Shown here: positions 12,856 to 23,235 of the stretch, in pieces | How positions within the stretch are numbered: the stretch's first letter is position 1 | How the letters are laid out: each line of letters starts with the position of its first letter | Origin: Emergomyces orientalis | Lineage: Eukaryota; Ascomycota; Eurotiomycetes; Onygenales; Ajellomycetaceae | Length of the DNA: 64,000 bases | Direction: 5' to 3' | Assembly: GCA_002110485.1 (NCBI GenBank) | Contig: MOWL01000023.1 | Location: 682,001 to 746,000, forward strand | Made by a program: the position numbers and the translations under genes | Notes under the pieces: model-generated | Databases searched by the model: none | What the model was told of the DNA's origin: nothing | The model's input: the letters and a program-made list of their open reading frames with translations, nothing else

Positions 12856-14898
12856 ATGGAGCCTTCCTCAAAATCGAAAATTGCGCATTATGTCTCCAAA
12901 CTGGAGGTCAAGAACGAGGCTGGCTTGTCAGCGGGCCAACTCATGCTGGTGAATGATGATTTGAAACCAGGTGAGTAGCCTTAGCTACCTGGCAAAAAAG
13001 CCTACCTTTCTTGATGATACCCATCGTACTGATACCCTCATAAACAGTGAAACCGGAGCATCGACAATGGGGTCCTTGGAACTATGTTGGCTTCTGGATC
13101 GCGGACTCCTTCAATATCGTGGGTCAAAACAAAGCGAAACTTTCATGAAGTATCACGTAGAATACTCGAAGTGCTGAACCGATTTCTAACCCCCCAGAAC
13201 ACATGGATGATCTCGTCCGCGATGATCGTCGAAGGCTTGTCGTGGTGGCAGTCCTGGGTTTGCGTTTGGTTTGGATATTTCATGGCTGCCGTGTTTCTGT
13301 GCTTGAGTGCGCGAATCGGTGCAGTGTATCACATATCCTTCCCAGTGGGTATTAGGGCGTCGTTTGGGGTATGGGGCTCTATGTGGCCTGTTTTTAACCG
13401 GGCAGCCATGGCTAGTATCTGGTACGGTGTGCAGTCATGGATTGGAGGTATGCTACACCCAAGTATTATGTGCACCAGGCTTTCATATACTAGACCTTAC
13501 GCATGGCTGATATATATACTACACCTTTTGATTAGGTCAATGTGTTACGCTGATGATTAGGTCCATATGGTCCAGCTATAAGGATTTGCCAAACAGCATG
13601 CCAACTAGCTCAGGAACAACCACCAGAGATTTCCTGAGCTTCTTCCTATTTTCACTGTGCAGTCTACCTGCCATCTGGTTCCCGGTGCATAAGATCCGGC
13701 ATCTCTTCACCGTCAAATCTTATTACGCTCCAATAGCCGGCATTGTTTTCCTTGCCTGGTCCGTCCATCGAGCAGGTGGCCTCGGCCCCATTGTTGACCA
13801 ACAACATACTGTTCAAGGCAGCAAATTAGCCTGGGCCGTGATAAAGGGAGTTATGTCCGCAATTGCCAACTTCGCTACACTTATCGTTAACTCCCTTGAT
13901 TTTTCAAGGGTTGCTAGAAAGCCAAAGGATGCCTTGTACTCACAGCTATCCACCATACCAATCAGCTTTGCTATCACCTCATTCATCGGTATTATCGTTT
14001 CCTCTTCCTCGGGCGTCCTATATGACGAGCCTATTTGGAACCCGCTTGACCTTTTGGGTAAGTTCCTTGACGGTGCAAGCAAAGGGGAAAGATTTGGTGT
14101 CTTTATCATCTCCAGCGCATTTGCCCTAGCACAGTTGGGGACCAATATTGCAGCCAACTCGATATCGGCGGGAACTGATATGACTGCTCTCTTCCCCCGG
14201 TTCCTTAGCATCCGTCGGGGCGGCTATATCTGTGCCACAGTGGGTTTCGCGATGTGCCCCGTACGTCTTCGTCACCATATTATACCCACTTTTTATCGTT
14301 ATTTCATTCCCTTACTAATAAATATACCGATGCTACAAAGTGGCACCTCCTCTCCAGCTCAAATAGCTTTACCACCTACCTCTCCGCCTACTCTGTCTTC
14401 CTCTCCTCCATTGCAGGCCCAATGATCTGCGACTATTATCTTGTTCGCAAAGGCTACATCGAAGTGAAAGAGCTCTACAGCGCCCAAAAGCATAGCCCCT
14501 ATTACTATACATTTGGCTTCTCCTGGCACGCCTACGCTTCCTACTTCTCGGGGATCCTCATCAATATTGTCGGTTTCGTCGGCGCCGTTGGCGTCAAGGT
14601 ACCCGTCGGTGCCACTTATCTCTACAATCTGAATTTCTTCTCCGGCTTTATCGTTTCCTTTGCGATGTATTATATCCTCACAATGGTTTGGCCCATCCCA
14701 GCGACGAGCAAGACGTGGAACGAGATGGATATAGACGTCACGGATCTATCCGTTGCGTATAATCAGGGGGAAGCTATTAGTATTGATGAGGAGTCGCAGT
14801 CGAGGTCCCCGTCGTCGGTTGCGGACGATGGCACAGATTTTGTTGTTAAAGGTGGTAAGGGGCAGGATGGCGTGAAAGGATTTGGAGGAAGTTTCTAA
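12856..14898 (+). CDS. NCS1-family permease (uracil/allantoin/purine-type, Fur-like)
   Basis: Five exons, 12856-12970, 13048-13118, 13198-13447, 13536-14260 and 14341-14898, with introns of 77, 79, 88 and 80 nt, all in phase. The product is 572 aa. Seen: the NCS1 signature around transmembrane helix 1 (WGPWNYVGFWIADSFNINTW), then WWQSWVCVWFGY, a helix with FPVGIRASFG, a substrate-region motif NRAAMASIWYGVQSW, the SLDFSRVARKPKDA loop, and GPMICDYYLVRKGYI in the second half. About 12 hydrophobic segments are present, and the last 60 residues form an acidic, Ser-rich cytosolic tail. Known: Fur-type NCS1 proteins are plasma-membrane proton symporters for uracil, allantoin, uridine or related compounds. 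The exact substrate cannot be told from sequence alone. The ATG at 12856 sits in a CAATATGG context and no upstream in-frame ATG is convincing. Confidence 0.9.
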
Positions 14899-15866
14899 AT
14901 GACGGGATAGTGGGAGGACAATGAATATTGAATGGCCTTGGCGAATACCCTTAGAGATGTTTACATTTTCTCCTTAATTTATATTTCTTTCTAGTTTCTT
15001 TTATCTCCCCTTAATTTACTTTCAGCGCCTGCTACATTATAGTGTGAGCTTAATCGCTCTCGGTTTCTAGTTTTTTTTTTTTTTTTTTTTCTTCCCAAAT
15101 TCTGCTGCTTCTGACTTCCATTAAATGGTTTGTTCCCGTTCAGTCTTGTATGTACACGCTCATTGACATCCATTTCATATTTTGGTTGAAGACCCAGTTA
15201 GCCAGCTACCCCAGTTTTCCCCCGCATCTGGTCTATGACATCATTGTCAACAATGACAATGAGGATCACATAAGCGTGATTGCAAACAGACAAACGTCGC
15301 CTCAAAAAAAAAATCCGTTCATAGTGTCATTTCTAGGGCATTTTTTGCTGAATACGAGGCTGCAAGCCTGTAAGCTCAAATTCGTGTGCGCTTGCGCCGA
15401 AGGAGGAAAAGTGGGCAGACTTAAATTGCTGGCATCAGGGCGCCTGTTGCAATGAGGCGTAACTAGCGTGGCAAGAGTCTTCATAAGGATGGGGCATGCG
15501 GCTTTGTATACGATCTTTCCTACTCCACGAAATAATTGATATGCTAAAAGATGCCGAATAGACGCATGGGGTAATGGCAAATATGTGTTTCGATATGTAT
15601 AAATAGTGCCTTCTCCGCCGTTTTTGAATAGAAACAAAAGCGAATGCGGCCATCAAAAATTACTCACTCAATCAACTGGTACAACACCTATCTATATAAT
15701 CAATTACATTGAACCGTTTCTTGAAGACATACAGTCTATCAACTTACCTCGAACATACGATTGATTAATTTTACCCTCGATCTGAAGATTCATATATCAA
15801 AACACAAATTCACCCCACTTTTACCACACTAGCAACAAAACACCATTTCCACCCCCGCGACAAGCT
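14899..15866. other. Spacer between the permease and PhzF genes
   Basis: It contains a run of 20 T at 15071-15090 and, at 15241-15262, an inverted repeat of 8-bp arms. CA-rich leader sequence at 15660-15860 precedes the PhzF gene. No gene is supported. Confidence 0.5.
15241..15262. repeat. Small inverted repeat, 8-bp arms, 6-bp loop
   Basis: TCATTGTC at 15241-15248 and its exact reverse complement GACAATGA at 15255-15262 flank AACAAT. It could be a protein-binding palindrome for the downstream gene or a chance match. Confidence 0.5.
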
Positions 15867-16901
15867 ATGTCCTGTACAATCCCGTTTTCCATAGTAGATG
15901 TTTTCTCCAGCACTGCGTTCAAAGGGAACCCCCTTGCGGTTGTAGACGATCTCTCTTCAACCCTCTCAACCACTCAAATGCAACTGATCACTCGCCAATT
16001 CAACCTCTCGGAAACCACTTTCATAAATCCCCCCACCATCCCAAATGCAGCATTCCGTCTCCGCTCCTTCTTGCCAGACGGTAAGGAAGTCTTTGGCGCA
16101 GGTCACAACAGCCTAGGCGCATTATGGTGGCTAGCTAAACATGGGCATCTGCAAGATACCGTCGCCTCTAAGAAGGAGGGCAGTATGCTCCGCTTCAATT
16201 TCACCCAGCAGATGGGCGAGGATGAGCTGCCTGTCTCGATCGTGAAAGGAGTAGATGGCGAATTGGAAGTGACTCTACAACAGGTCCCGCCGCAATATTA
16301 CGGGATTCATGACAATCATGCGTCGCTCGCGCAGACCTTGGGGATCGACGTAGCAGATATAGGGTTCGAATTTGGCGGGAATAAGATTACAGCTGCGCAG
16401 GTCGTGTCAACATCCAGTAGCCGACACCTCCTTGTGCCCATTGCGAATGCGGCAGTGCTTAACAGCGTCAACCTTCGCGATAGAGATGCTCTGCTGCGCG
16501 AAATTGTTTCTGTGGATCCGCTGGCATATGGGTTGTATCTCTTCACGTCTTCCCCTCCTATCGCCTCAGAGAAGGATGACGAGAGGAACCCAGTATTCCA
16601 GGCACGGTTTTTCAGCCCAGGAATGGCTGGGGAAGATCCTGCAACGGGTAGCGCTGCGGGACCCCTTGCTGCCTATTTGCAGAATGTGGGGGCTATTTCT
16701 GTGAAGCCAGGAGAGAGGAGGGAAATTTCCGTACTGCAGGGGTTGAGGGTGGGGCGAGCATGTTTGTTGACTGTGCGCGTTGAGCGGGGAGAGAATGGGG
16801 ATACCGTTGGCACTGGAATAAATATTAGTATTTCTGGCGGCGGTGTAGAGGTTATGACTGGCAAGGTCGCCGTCCCTGGGGAAGCTGTTGAGTTTTCGTA
16901 G
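15867..16901 (+). CDS. PhzF-family isomerase/epimerase-like protein
   Basis: Single exon, 344 aa. Seen: the PhzF N-terminal pattern with DVFSSTAFKGNPLAVV, the segment NLSETTFI whose Glu corresponds to the catalytic acid of bacterial PhzF, RSFLPDGKEVFGAGHNSLGA, and near the C-terminus GEDPATGSAAGPLAAYL. Known: the family is built of two hotdog-like halves related to diaminopimelate epimerase. PhzF itself isomerises an intermediate in phenazine synthesis, but most fungal members (yeast Yhi9-like) have no known substrate and no phenazine genes are nearby. The start at 15867 is the first ATG after a long CA-rich leader, and the conserved IPFSIVDVFSS follows at once. Function beyond the fold is not assigned. 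Confidence 0.9.
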   Translation: MSCTIPFSIVDVFSSTAFKGNPLAVVDDLSSTLSTTQMQLITRQFNLSETTFINPPTIPNAAFRLRSFLPDGKEVFGAGHNSLGALWWLAKHGHLQDTVASKKEGSMLRFNFTQQMGEDELPVSIVKGVDGELEVTLQQVPPQYYGIHDNHASLAQTLGIDVADIGFEFGGNKITAAQVVSTSSSRHLLVPIANAAVLNSVNLRDRDALLREIVSVDPLAYGLYLFTSSPPIASEKDDERNPVFQARFFSPGMAGEDPATGSAAGPLAAYLQNVGAISVKPGERREISVLQGLRVGRACLLTVRVERGENGDTVGTGINISISGGGVEVMTGKVAVPGEAVEFS

Positions 16902-17762
16902 GATTTTGGGCTCAGAATATCGTTGAGGGCCCAGTTAGGGGTTGGTTCATGTTTGCTTAGTTTTAGAGTCAACGATTGAGCGGGTGCTTAACACAATAAG
17001 AATGGTTTCGTCACGGCTATAATTCGAGATATTTCCAATTTGGGTATAGACGAGCTTTAGATATTTCATTGCAGAGGCAGAGGGGTAAATAATAAAAGTG
17101 GATGTTAGTTCGGCAGTAATTTGATATAGAGCTGTAGAGCTTAAGAGCCAAGCAGCCAGCCCGCTAGCTAGTTCAGGATGCCGAAGTCCCAGCAGGGAGG
17201 ATGAGGCCACTTTGAGAAGTCAATATGCAGGGTAACTTAATGACCGAAAACAATCGCCTGTGCGAGGTCTCAGTGCGCTCTCCGCCTCTTGGGCTCTAGC
17301 CAAAGAGGGACATTTGCTGTCCCATTCCAAGGTTGCACCCTCATATATACGTCTAGGGAAATATATTTACCATGCTGAGCGCGAAAACATCATCTTCGCA
17401 AATTCTTGATCGTCGGTGTCCGTATTCAGCCTAGTTTTTGACAAGTGTTAGACCAGCGTTAAGTCGCTTCTTTGCTCTCTTTTTGTGGCTCTGTAGTCTG
17501 GTGGCCCGACTGTGATCGCATTTACGGATCAACATAAAAGCTGTTCAAGCGTCCCCAGAACTACAAACCTTTTGGATTCCGTGGGAATCGTTCTCGGTGC
17601 TCGATGTTGAACACTCTCAAATTCGGACAGCTTTGGAGAACTCGTAACTTACTTTCAATCCTTGCCCAGCTGCATTTTTTTTCGTCTTGCCAACGCCCCC
17701 ACTACCAATTTAAAGAAAGAAGCCAGTTCATAGCCAACAGGAACAAGCCAAAGACAGCCAAA
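16902..17762. other. Spacer before the reverse transcriptase gene
   Basis: No supported gene. An in-frame ATG at 17604 could extend the downstream protein by 53 residues (rich in hydrophobic and basic residues), but the ATG at 17763 has the better context (CCAAAATGTCGG) and begins the more protein-like sequence. Confidence 0.5.
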
Positions 17763-20591
17763 ATGTCGGCCATCACCGCCCTTCCCCAAGCTTTGCAATC
17801 AATCACTGCTACGAAAATCACCGAGCTCAACAAACAACGTGGCCTGTTTGAATCTCGCAAAGCTGCAATCCTCAACGAAGCCAACCAGCAACCAAGCCTT
17901 CGAGAAAAGGTCAGGATTCTCCTCGAAGGAGTTACCCGCATTCATGGTTTCCCCCAGGATGGCTTGGATACCTCCGACAAGGACGATGGAGAACATAATT
18001 CGAACGACGGCCCATGGGACGTGTCAACCAGGGGTCGGTATCAAAACATTAGACGGTTCCTATTCCAAAGTAAATATGACTCGTCGATATCGGATGAGAT
18101 GCTGTCATGTTGGGAAGTGGAGTTGAAGCGAGAGTTGGATCTGCGGAGTGTGAAACACAAACACGCTTTGTTTTTTAGCCAGTTGGTTACGGAATGGCTC
18201 ACGAATCCAGATGACCCTGCTGTAGAAGAGGGAATTGAAGGCTCATTTGAGCCTGTTGGGCGGGAGGAGATGCATGAACAGCGCGCCCAATGGGAGTCGT
18301 TAGTGTTTGAAGCGGCTCAAACTGACACAGCCGCTATTGAAAATTACCTCGAGCAACTGTTCTCGCAAAACAGGCTATCCCAGCAGGCGCTCAAGGACCT
18401 GCAGAATTCAGTGAAGGCTTTTTCGAAGGAGATACTAGCAGATCAGAAAGCCTTCACTACGAGCTCCCTCAAATGGATCACTGGTGGAGTAATCGCAAGT
18501 GATCTTTTCTCTCCTGACAAGATCGCCATACTCAAGGGCTTTCTAGAGAATGAGGATGTCGCTCAAGAGGTTGCGGATGTCTTGAATATGCGGCTTGCTC
18601 AACTAGATACATGGAATTGGGGCAGCGAAGCTATCCCAATTGAAATGCGGCGACAACTCAATGGAAAATACCGCGTGTTTATGGATGAAGACGTTCTTGA
18701 TGCACTCTTCTTACAGTATATTGGAGTACAGTGGGGGGTGAAGTTTAAGAGCATATTTGAAACCTTTTTCAAGTCGCATGCCTGGAAACAGAATTCGCCA
18801 ACTATCCCGAAGCGTGATCTGGAGAGACGGCAATATTTTCTCCATGAAGACCCAAAAGCGGGCGACAGCCAGCAACCGAATTTATATACTATTCGGAGAG
18901 ACATGTTCGAGAATATGTACTTTATGAGCCAGCTCCCGTCTACAAAAGAGATGGCTCATGCGTATGACTCCGCCGAGAAAGAACCTACTACTTCTCCCAT
19001 CGACCGGAAGCACTCCTTACTTCATCTACTAATTACAGAGGCCCGGGTAGCCACTACGATACATGGGCAAATGACCGTCTTAAGGTCCGACTTTAAATGG
19101 TTTGGGCCGTCGCTCCCGCATTCAACGCTGTTGACGGTCCTGAAATTTTACCACATGCCACAGATTTGGCTCGATTTCTTTCAGAGATTTCTCGAAGCGC
19201 CACTGAAGTTCGTGAATGACGGGCCTGATGCTCCAGCACGGATCAGGAGGAGAGGTGTTCCAATGTCCCATGTTTTAAGCGACTTCCTTGGAGAATCGCT
19301 GCTTTTTTGCATGGATTATTCCGTTTCAAAAGCCGCAGATGGCGCTTTCCTCTATCGCCTTCATGACGACTTTTGGTTCTGGGGTCAGGAGAAACTGTGT
19401 GTTCGCGCTTGGACTGCCATGGCTGAATTCAGCAAGGTCATGGGGATTGAGTTCAACGAGGAGAAAACTGGGACGGCTCGACTAGTCGGAAAGAACCCTC
19501 GATCTTTTCATCGTGAAACGAGCGCTTCTGAGAGTGAGGACGAGGTTGAAGGCGATGTTGACAACATGTCCATTGCTTCCTCAAGGTCTGATACTGGTTA
19601 TAGCGCTCTTCCCGCTGGCGATGTGCGCTGGGGGTTTCTCAAACTTGACGAGGAAGCTGGAAGATTCATCATCGATCAAACACAGATAGATGAGCACATT
19701 AAGGAGCTCAAGCACCAACTGGACGCCTGTAAGAGCATTTTTAGTTGGATAAAAGCGTGGAATAGCTATTTTGCTCGCTTCTTCGTTAATAATTTTGGAA
19801 AACCTGCAATGTGTTTTGGACGCGAACACATCGAAATGGCAGTATCTACTCTGCAACGTATTGAAAATGAGCTCTTTACGTCACCTAGCAACACATACTC
19901 GTCCTCTTCCCCCGTCCACAATGCGGTAGATTATCTCAGACTTGCAATTGCCCAGCGATTCAACGTTCACGATCTCCCCGATGGCGTTTTTTATTTCCCT
20001 ATAGAGCTCGGAGGCCTGGATCTTCGTAACCCGCTAATCCCCTTCCTCGCCATTCGCGAAAACGTGAGAAAGACACCAGAAAAGATTCTGGAGACTGCCT
20101 TCATAGAAGACGAAAAAGCATATTCCGCCGCAAAGGAACGCTTCGAAAAGCACGGACCTGACCACACTGGCAACTTTGTTCTAAGCACTTATCGTCGTCG
20201 TCAAGCTGACCGAGACTCCTCTTCCTCGTCGTCATACAAGGCACCCGAAAGTTTCATGTCGTTGGAAGAATTCAACCAACACATCGAAGCCACCAGCACA
20301 AACCTAGCGTCGGCATATAACCAATTGCTCAATTGCCCTGATCAAATGTCTGTTAACCAGACACCAGAGCTGCTGAGCGTGCAAGCTCGATGGGAAAATA
20401 AGTTAGACAAAAAAGTGCTACCAATTTCTCCTCATTGGTATTCTATGACTCCTTACTGGCAGTGGGTGGCAGAGCTGTATTGCGAAGAGATGGCAAAACG
20501 CTATGGCGGGTTGGAAATTGTAGAAGGAGGTGTTGTGCCGTTAGGCGTGCTGAAGGTGTTGAGGGAAGGAAAGGTGAAGTGGCATGGCTGA
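17763..20591 (+). CDS. Cellular reverse transcriptase-like protein, probable rvt family
   Basis: One uninterrupted exon of 942 aa (995 if started at 17604). Seen, in RT palm order: motif A with Asp443 in LRSDFKWFGPSLPH; motif B with RRRGVPMSHVLSDFLGE (Gly498-Val-Pro500); motif C with LHDDFWFWG, giving Asp535 and Asp536; motif D with MGIEFNEEKTG at about 560-570. The three catalytic carboxylates of an active polymerase are therefore present. The first 100 residues hold a charged, possibly coiled-coil segment (TELNKQRGLFESRKAA). A Ser-rich linker precedes the conserved C-terminus (SPHWYSMTPYWQWVAELY). I see no integrase, RNase H, endonuclease, gag or zinc-knuckle part and no flanking repeats. 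Known: rvt genes are single-copy, non-mobile RT genes of fungi and other eukaryotes. Telomerase is an alternative but lacks support here: no recognisable T or CP motif and the motif A environment differs. The role in the cell is unknown. Confidence 0.8.
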   Translation: MSAITALPQALQSITATKITELNKQRGLFESRKAAILNEANQQPSLREKVRILLEGVTRIHGFPQDGLDTSDKDDGEHNSNDGPWDVSTRGRYQNIRRFLFQSKYDSSISDEMLSCWEVELKRELDLRSVKHKHALFFSQLVTEWLTNPDDPAVEEGIEGSFEPVGREEMHEQRAQWESLVFEAAQTDTAAIENYLEQLFSQNRLSQQALKDLQNSVKAFSKEILADQKAFTTSSLKWITGGVIASDLFSPDKIAILKGFLENEDVAQEVADVLNMRLAQLDTWNWGSEAIPIEMRRQLNGKYRVFMDEDVLDALFLQYIGVQWGVKFKSIFETFFKSHAWKQNSPTIPKRDLERRQYFLHEDPKAGDSQQPNLYTIRRDMFENMYFMSQLPSTKEMAHAYDSAEKEPTTSPIDRKHSLLHLLITEARVATTIHGQMTVLRSDFKWFGPSLPHSTLLTVLKFYHMPQIWLDFFQRFLEAPLKFVNDGPDAPARIRRRGVPMSHVLSDFLGESLLFCMDYSVSKAADGAFLYRLHDDFWFWGQEKLCVRAWTAMAEFSKVMGIEFNEEKTGTARLVGKNPRSFHRETSASESEDEVEGDVDNMSIASSRSDTGYSALPAGDVRWGFLKLDEEAGRFIIDQTQIDEHIKELKHQLDACKSIFSWIKAWNSYFARFFVNNFGKPAMCFGREHIEMAVSTLQRIENELFTSPSNTYSSSSPVHNAVDYLRLAIAQRFNVHDLPDGVFYFPIELGGLDLRNPLIPFLAIRENVRKTPEKILETAFIEDEKAYSAAKERFEKHGPDHTGNFVLSTYRRRQADRDSSSSSSYKAPESFMSLEEFNQHIEATSTNLASAYNQLLNCPDQMSVNQTPELLSVQARWENKLDKKVLPISPHWYSMTPYWQWVAELYCEEMAKRYGGLEIVEGGVVPLGVLKVLREGKVKWHG

Positions 20592-21306
20592 AGTATGTAT
20601 TTTACCCACTTTCTTCTCTTCAGGGGCTCAATGCTTGGGAATCGATTGGGACGATATGGGAAATGTTGTATTATATATAATAAAAATTTGTAAGATAGGT
20701 CCCATTCTCTACTCTATCTTCACACCTGCAATGAATGGAATTATAGTTTATCATTAAAAGTCGTTTTTTCATTCCCCTATTCTGCTCTCTATGTGCCTCG
20801 CCACTACAGTGGAACTGTTCAGCCACAAACCCCAGAGATCCACACCCTGAGGCAGGCAAGGCACCAAGCGTATTTAGGTTGAGATCCACCGAACTATTCT
20901 AATTCTACGTTAGAGGATCCTTGCAAAACGTTCCCATGGAATTCCAAGCAGGCGAGGTTTCGATAACCAGAGTATTGCAACCAGTTTTCTGAAGTAGCTC
21001 CTGTGCGGATCTCGATGTTGTTAACTTCCTGTTAACTTACATCGATACAGTGGCCCAAGCATAATTGACAATATGAATGCTCCTCTTGGTAAAAACTGAA
21101 AGTACGTAACTGCGGTAGATAGTTTGAAAAAATGTTAGAGAACATTTGGGCAATGTCTTTCTAGAAAAATGTCTCTGGGGTCAATAATTACTGCTATACC
21201 CTTGTTCATCATCTCTGAGCAGCTACCAACTCCCTTAACATGATAAAAGTGTCACATTTTTATTTAGAGGCATGATTGTTCCAATCTGAGCGGTGGTGTC
21301 CACAGT
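20592..21306. other. Spacer between the RT gene and the BTB remnant
   Basis: AT-rich 3' flank with TATA-like runs near 20670-20690. No gene is supported. Confidence 0.5.
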
Positions 21307-22102
21307 TTATGCAATTTCTAAGTACGTACGCGGTTTAAATGATTTCCCAACCAACGAAGCCTGAAGGTTGGGGCCTTTAGATTTCTGAATTGAACGGGAA
21401 GGGTCGCGAACCAGGAGTTGGAGAACATCTGCCGAAAAGCCCCCGCACTGTTCGAGAGTCATTAAGAAATTATCCTTGAGTAGGAGCAGGTCGATATGCT
21501 CTTTAGCAGTCTCCACAAGTATGTTGCGGAACCCTCGGTCTGCCGGAACAGTGCTTGTATAGACCTCCGTGACAACAACGGGGAAGTCATCCATGTCCCA
21601 GCAAGTACGTACGGCGACCTCGAACTTTGCCAGGGCTCGTTGTTTCAGGTGGGGAATACCGTAAAACTCCGCAGCACTGTATACTTTGGCGTCAAAAAGC
21701 ATTGGTGAAATGCTGCCTCGACTGCTACTGTCATATTCGAAGCCGTACATGAAGCGGATCAGCGCTTCGACCGTTCGAGGGTCATCTTCTAAGGTGGCAA
21801 TGTTGTCCGCCGTTTCCTTGTGATTTCATCGCCGATGTCAGTCGAAATCTCGGTGACAATAAAAGAGAAACTTGTTGGGAGAAACACATTTTCCACTCCG
21901 TATTAAATAAACGAGAAAAGTATTTGGATTGGCCACAGATAATCAGTTTGTGGACCTTAAATTCCTCATCCGAAAAAGCTATGGGCTATCAGCTTTCAAA
22001 CCGCTGCTTCGGACTGAAAACCAAAACTTACTAGTACTCTTTCAAGCTGGCTGACAGGGTGTAGCCATTGTCGGTCTTGTGTGGAACTTTTGCAATTTCC
22101 AT
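21307..22102 (-). pseudogene. BTB/POZ-domain protein, probably degraded
   Basis: Minus-strand segments in different frames together resemble a short fungal BTB protein. From 22102 an ATG opens MEIAKVPHKTDNGYTLSASLKEY and then a TAG at 22033-22031. Around 21963-21870 lies SDEEFKVHKLIICGQSKYF, the classic second strand and helix of the BTB fold. From about 21818 to 21307 runs ETADNIATLEDDPRTVEALI, then RFMYGFEY, then FDAKVYSAAEFYGIPHLKQ, the conserved second half, ending at residue-level similarity near DRGFRNILVETAKEHIDLLL. The strand usually written SDLTI just before the Cys/Asp loop is missing, and no intron joins the first two segments in phase; the second junction needs a weak GTTTCT donor. 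Either a decayed gene or an unusual splice pattern. Fungal BTB proteins of this size are numerous and mostly uncharacterised. Confidence 0.6.
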
Positions 22103-23235
22103 TGTTTTGAATGGCTTGGGGACTGGAAAGAAAAATCACCTGGGTAGCATGGAAAACATTCATTTAGTTTTCTCATTGTCAGTTTTCCTCTTCTTAGATC
22201 TCGCTTCAAGATGCCTTGTTGTAAAGACGGGATGAACTATGAATCGTGTTGGAATTTGTACTTCTGCCTCTACCGTCCGCGCATAGTATGCTCAAATTTG
22301 TAGGTCTTAAAAAACGTAGTACCACAATTACGACAGGTCATATCATCATACATGGTCTTTCGCCCTAGCCATGCGTGCTGTGTCTTATTTCCGTGCAAAG
22401 ACCAAAATAAAGCGAGAGGAATTCCCCTTTTTGGCAAGATATATGAAATGTGGCAACTAAGAGTAGTCTCCCTGCAGGTTGCGAGATCTAGGTAATGTCA
22501 ACCGTAGCTGTCAGAACAAACATCATTGTTCATTAACCAGTGAATAATAGAGCGTTTCATATCAACGTAAAAACAGTTAGGAGTTTTGAATATTAGGTGA
22601 TGTCACTATGAAATTTTGTGGGCTGCTTTTTAATGCGTTCTAGATTTCGTAGGGACAATAACAATAGGGACTTATACATGTCCCTTAGCGTGAACATGAG
22701 CCTCCGGATGGGCAATAAATAGCCTATATTGGCCGGGACAACTTAATCAAATTGCAGCTGGGGAGTCTGTTTGGTTTACATTTTTGTCGTCCTCCCTCTT
22801 CAGTTGTGTTTGAGCTTTCCCAGCTCAATCTGTGGTGAGAGCAGTTCAAAGGCATAGTACAATAGTGGAAACATAATTCGCTGCTTGTTAGGAATTACAA
22901 GCCTAACGAGCCGACTTTCGTCGGGGTCGCGGAGAAGTACAGCAATCGGCGGCACAGGTATAGTAAAATATGGTTTGCAAAAGGGGTGTGTTCATTGCTT
23001 AAGAATTACGATCCTGGTCGGATTCAGGCAAACGCCGACGTTAATGAATTTGTCATGAGTGACGAGGGTATGGTTCTGAACGCGTTGGATAGGGGAGATA
23101 AGGGTGCGATTCTGAAGGCGTCGAGAATGATAACTTCGGTTCATCCTATAGTTTCTGATGGGGGTGTGCTGTAGTTGAGCTGTTATTTTGTTGGGATTCC
23201 GCTCGATATGCGACGCTTCATGTGCGGATTCTGAA
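22103..23235. other. Spacer between the BTB remnant and RIT1
   Basis: No supported gene. A 62-codon open frame at 22986-23174 (+) has no ATG of its own and no recognisable domain. Confidence 0.5.

Noticed and set aside
15867..16901. Phenazine biosynthesis cluster
   Set aside because: Only a PhzF-fold protein is present. Neighbours are a permease and an RT-like gene, and fungal PhzF-like proteins are widespread without phenazines.
17604..17762. N-terminal extension of the RT-like protein from an upstream in-frame ATG
   Set aside because: Start context is poorer than at 17763 and the extra residues look like translated leader. Kept as an alternative only.
17763..20591. Telomerase reverse transcriptase (TERT)
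   Set aside because: RT motifs are present but I could not see TERT-specific N-terminal or T-motif features, and the motif A surroundings differ.
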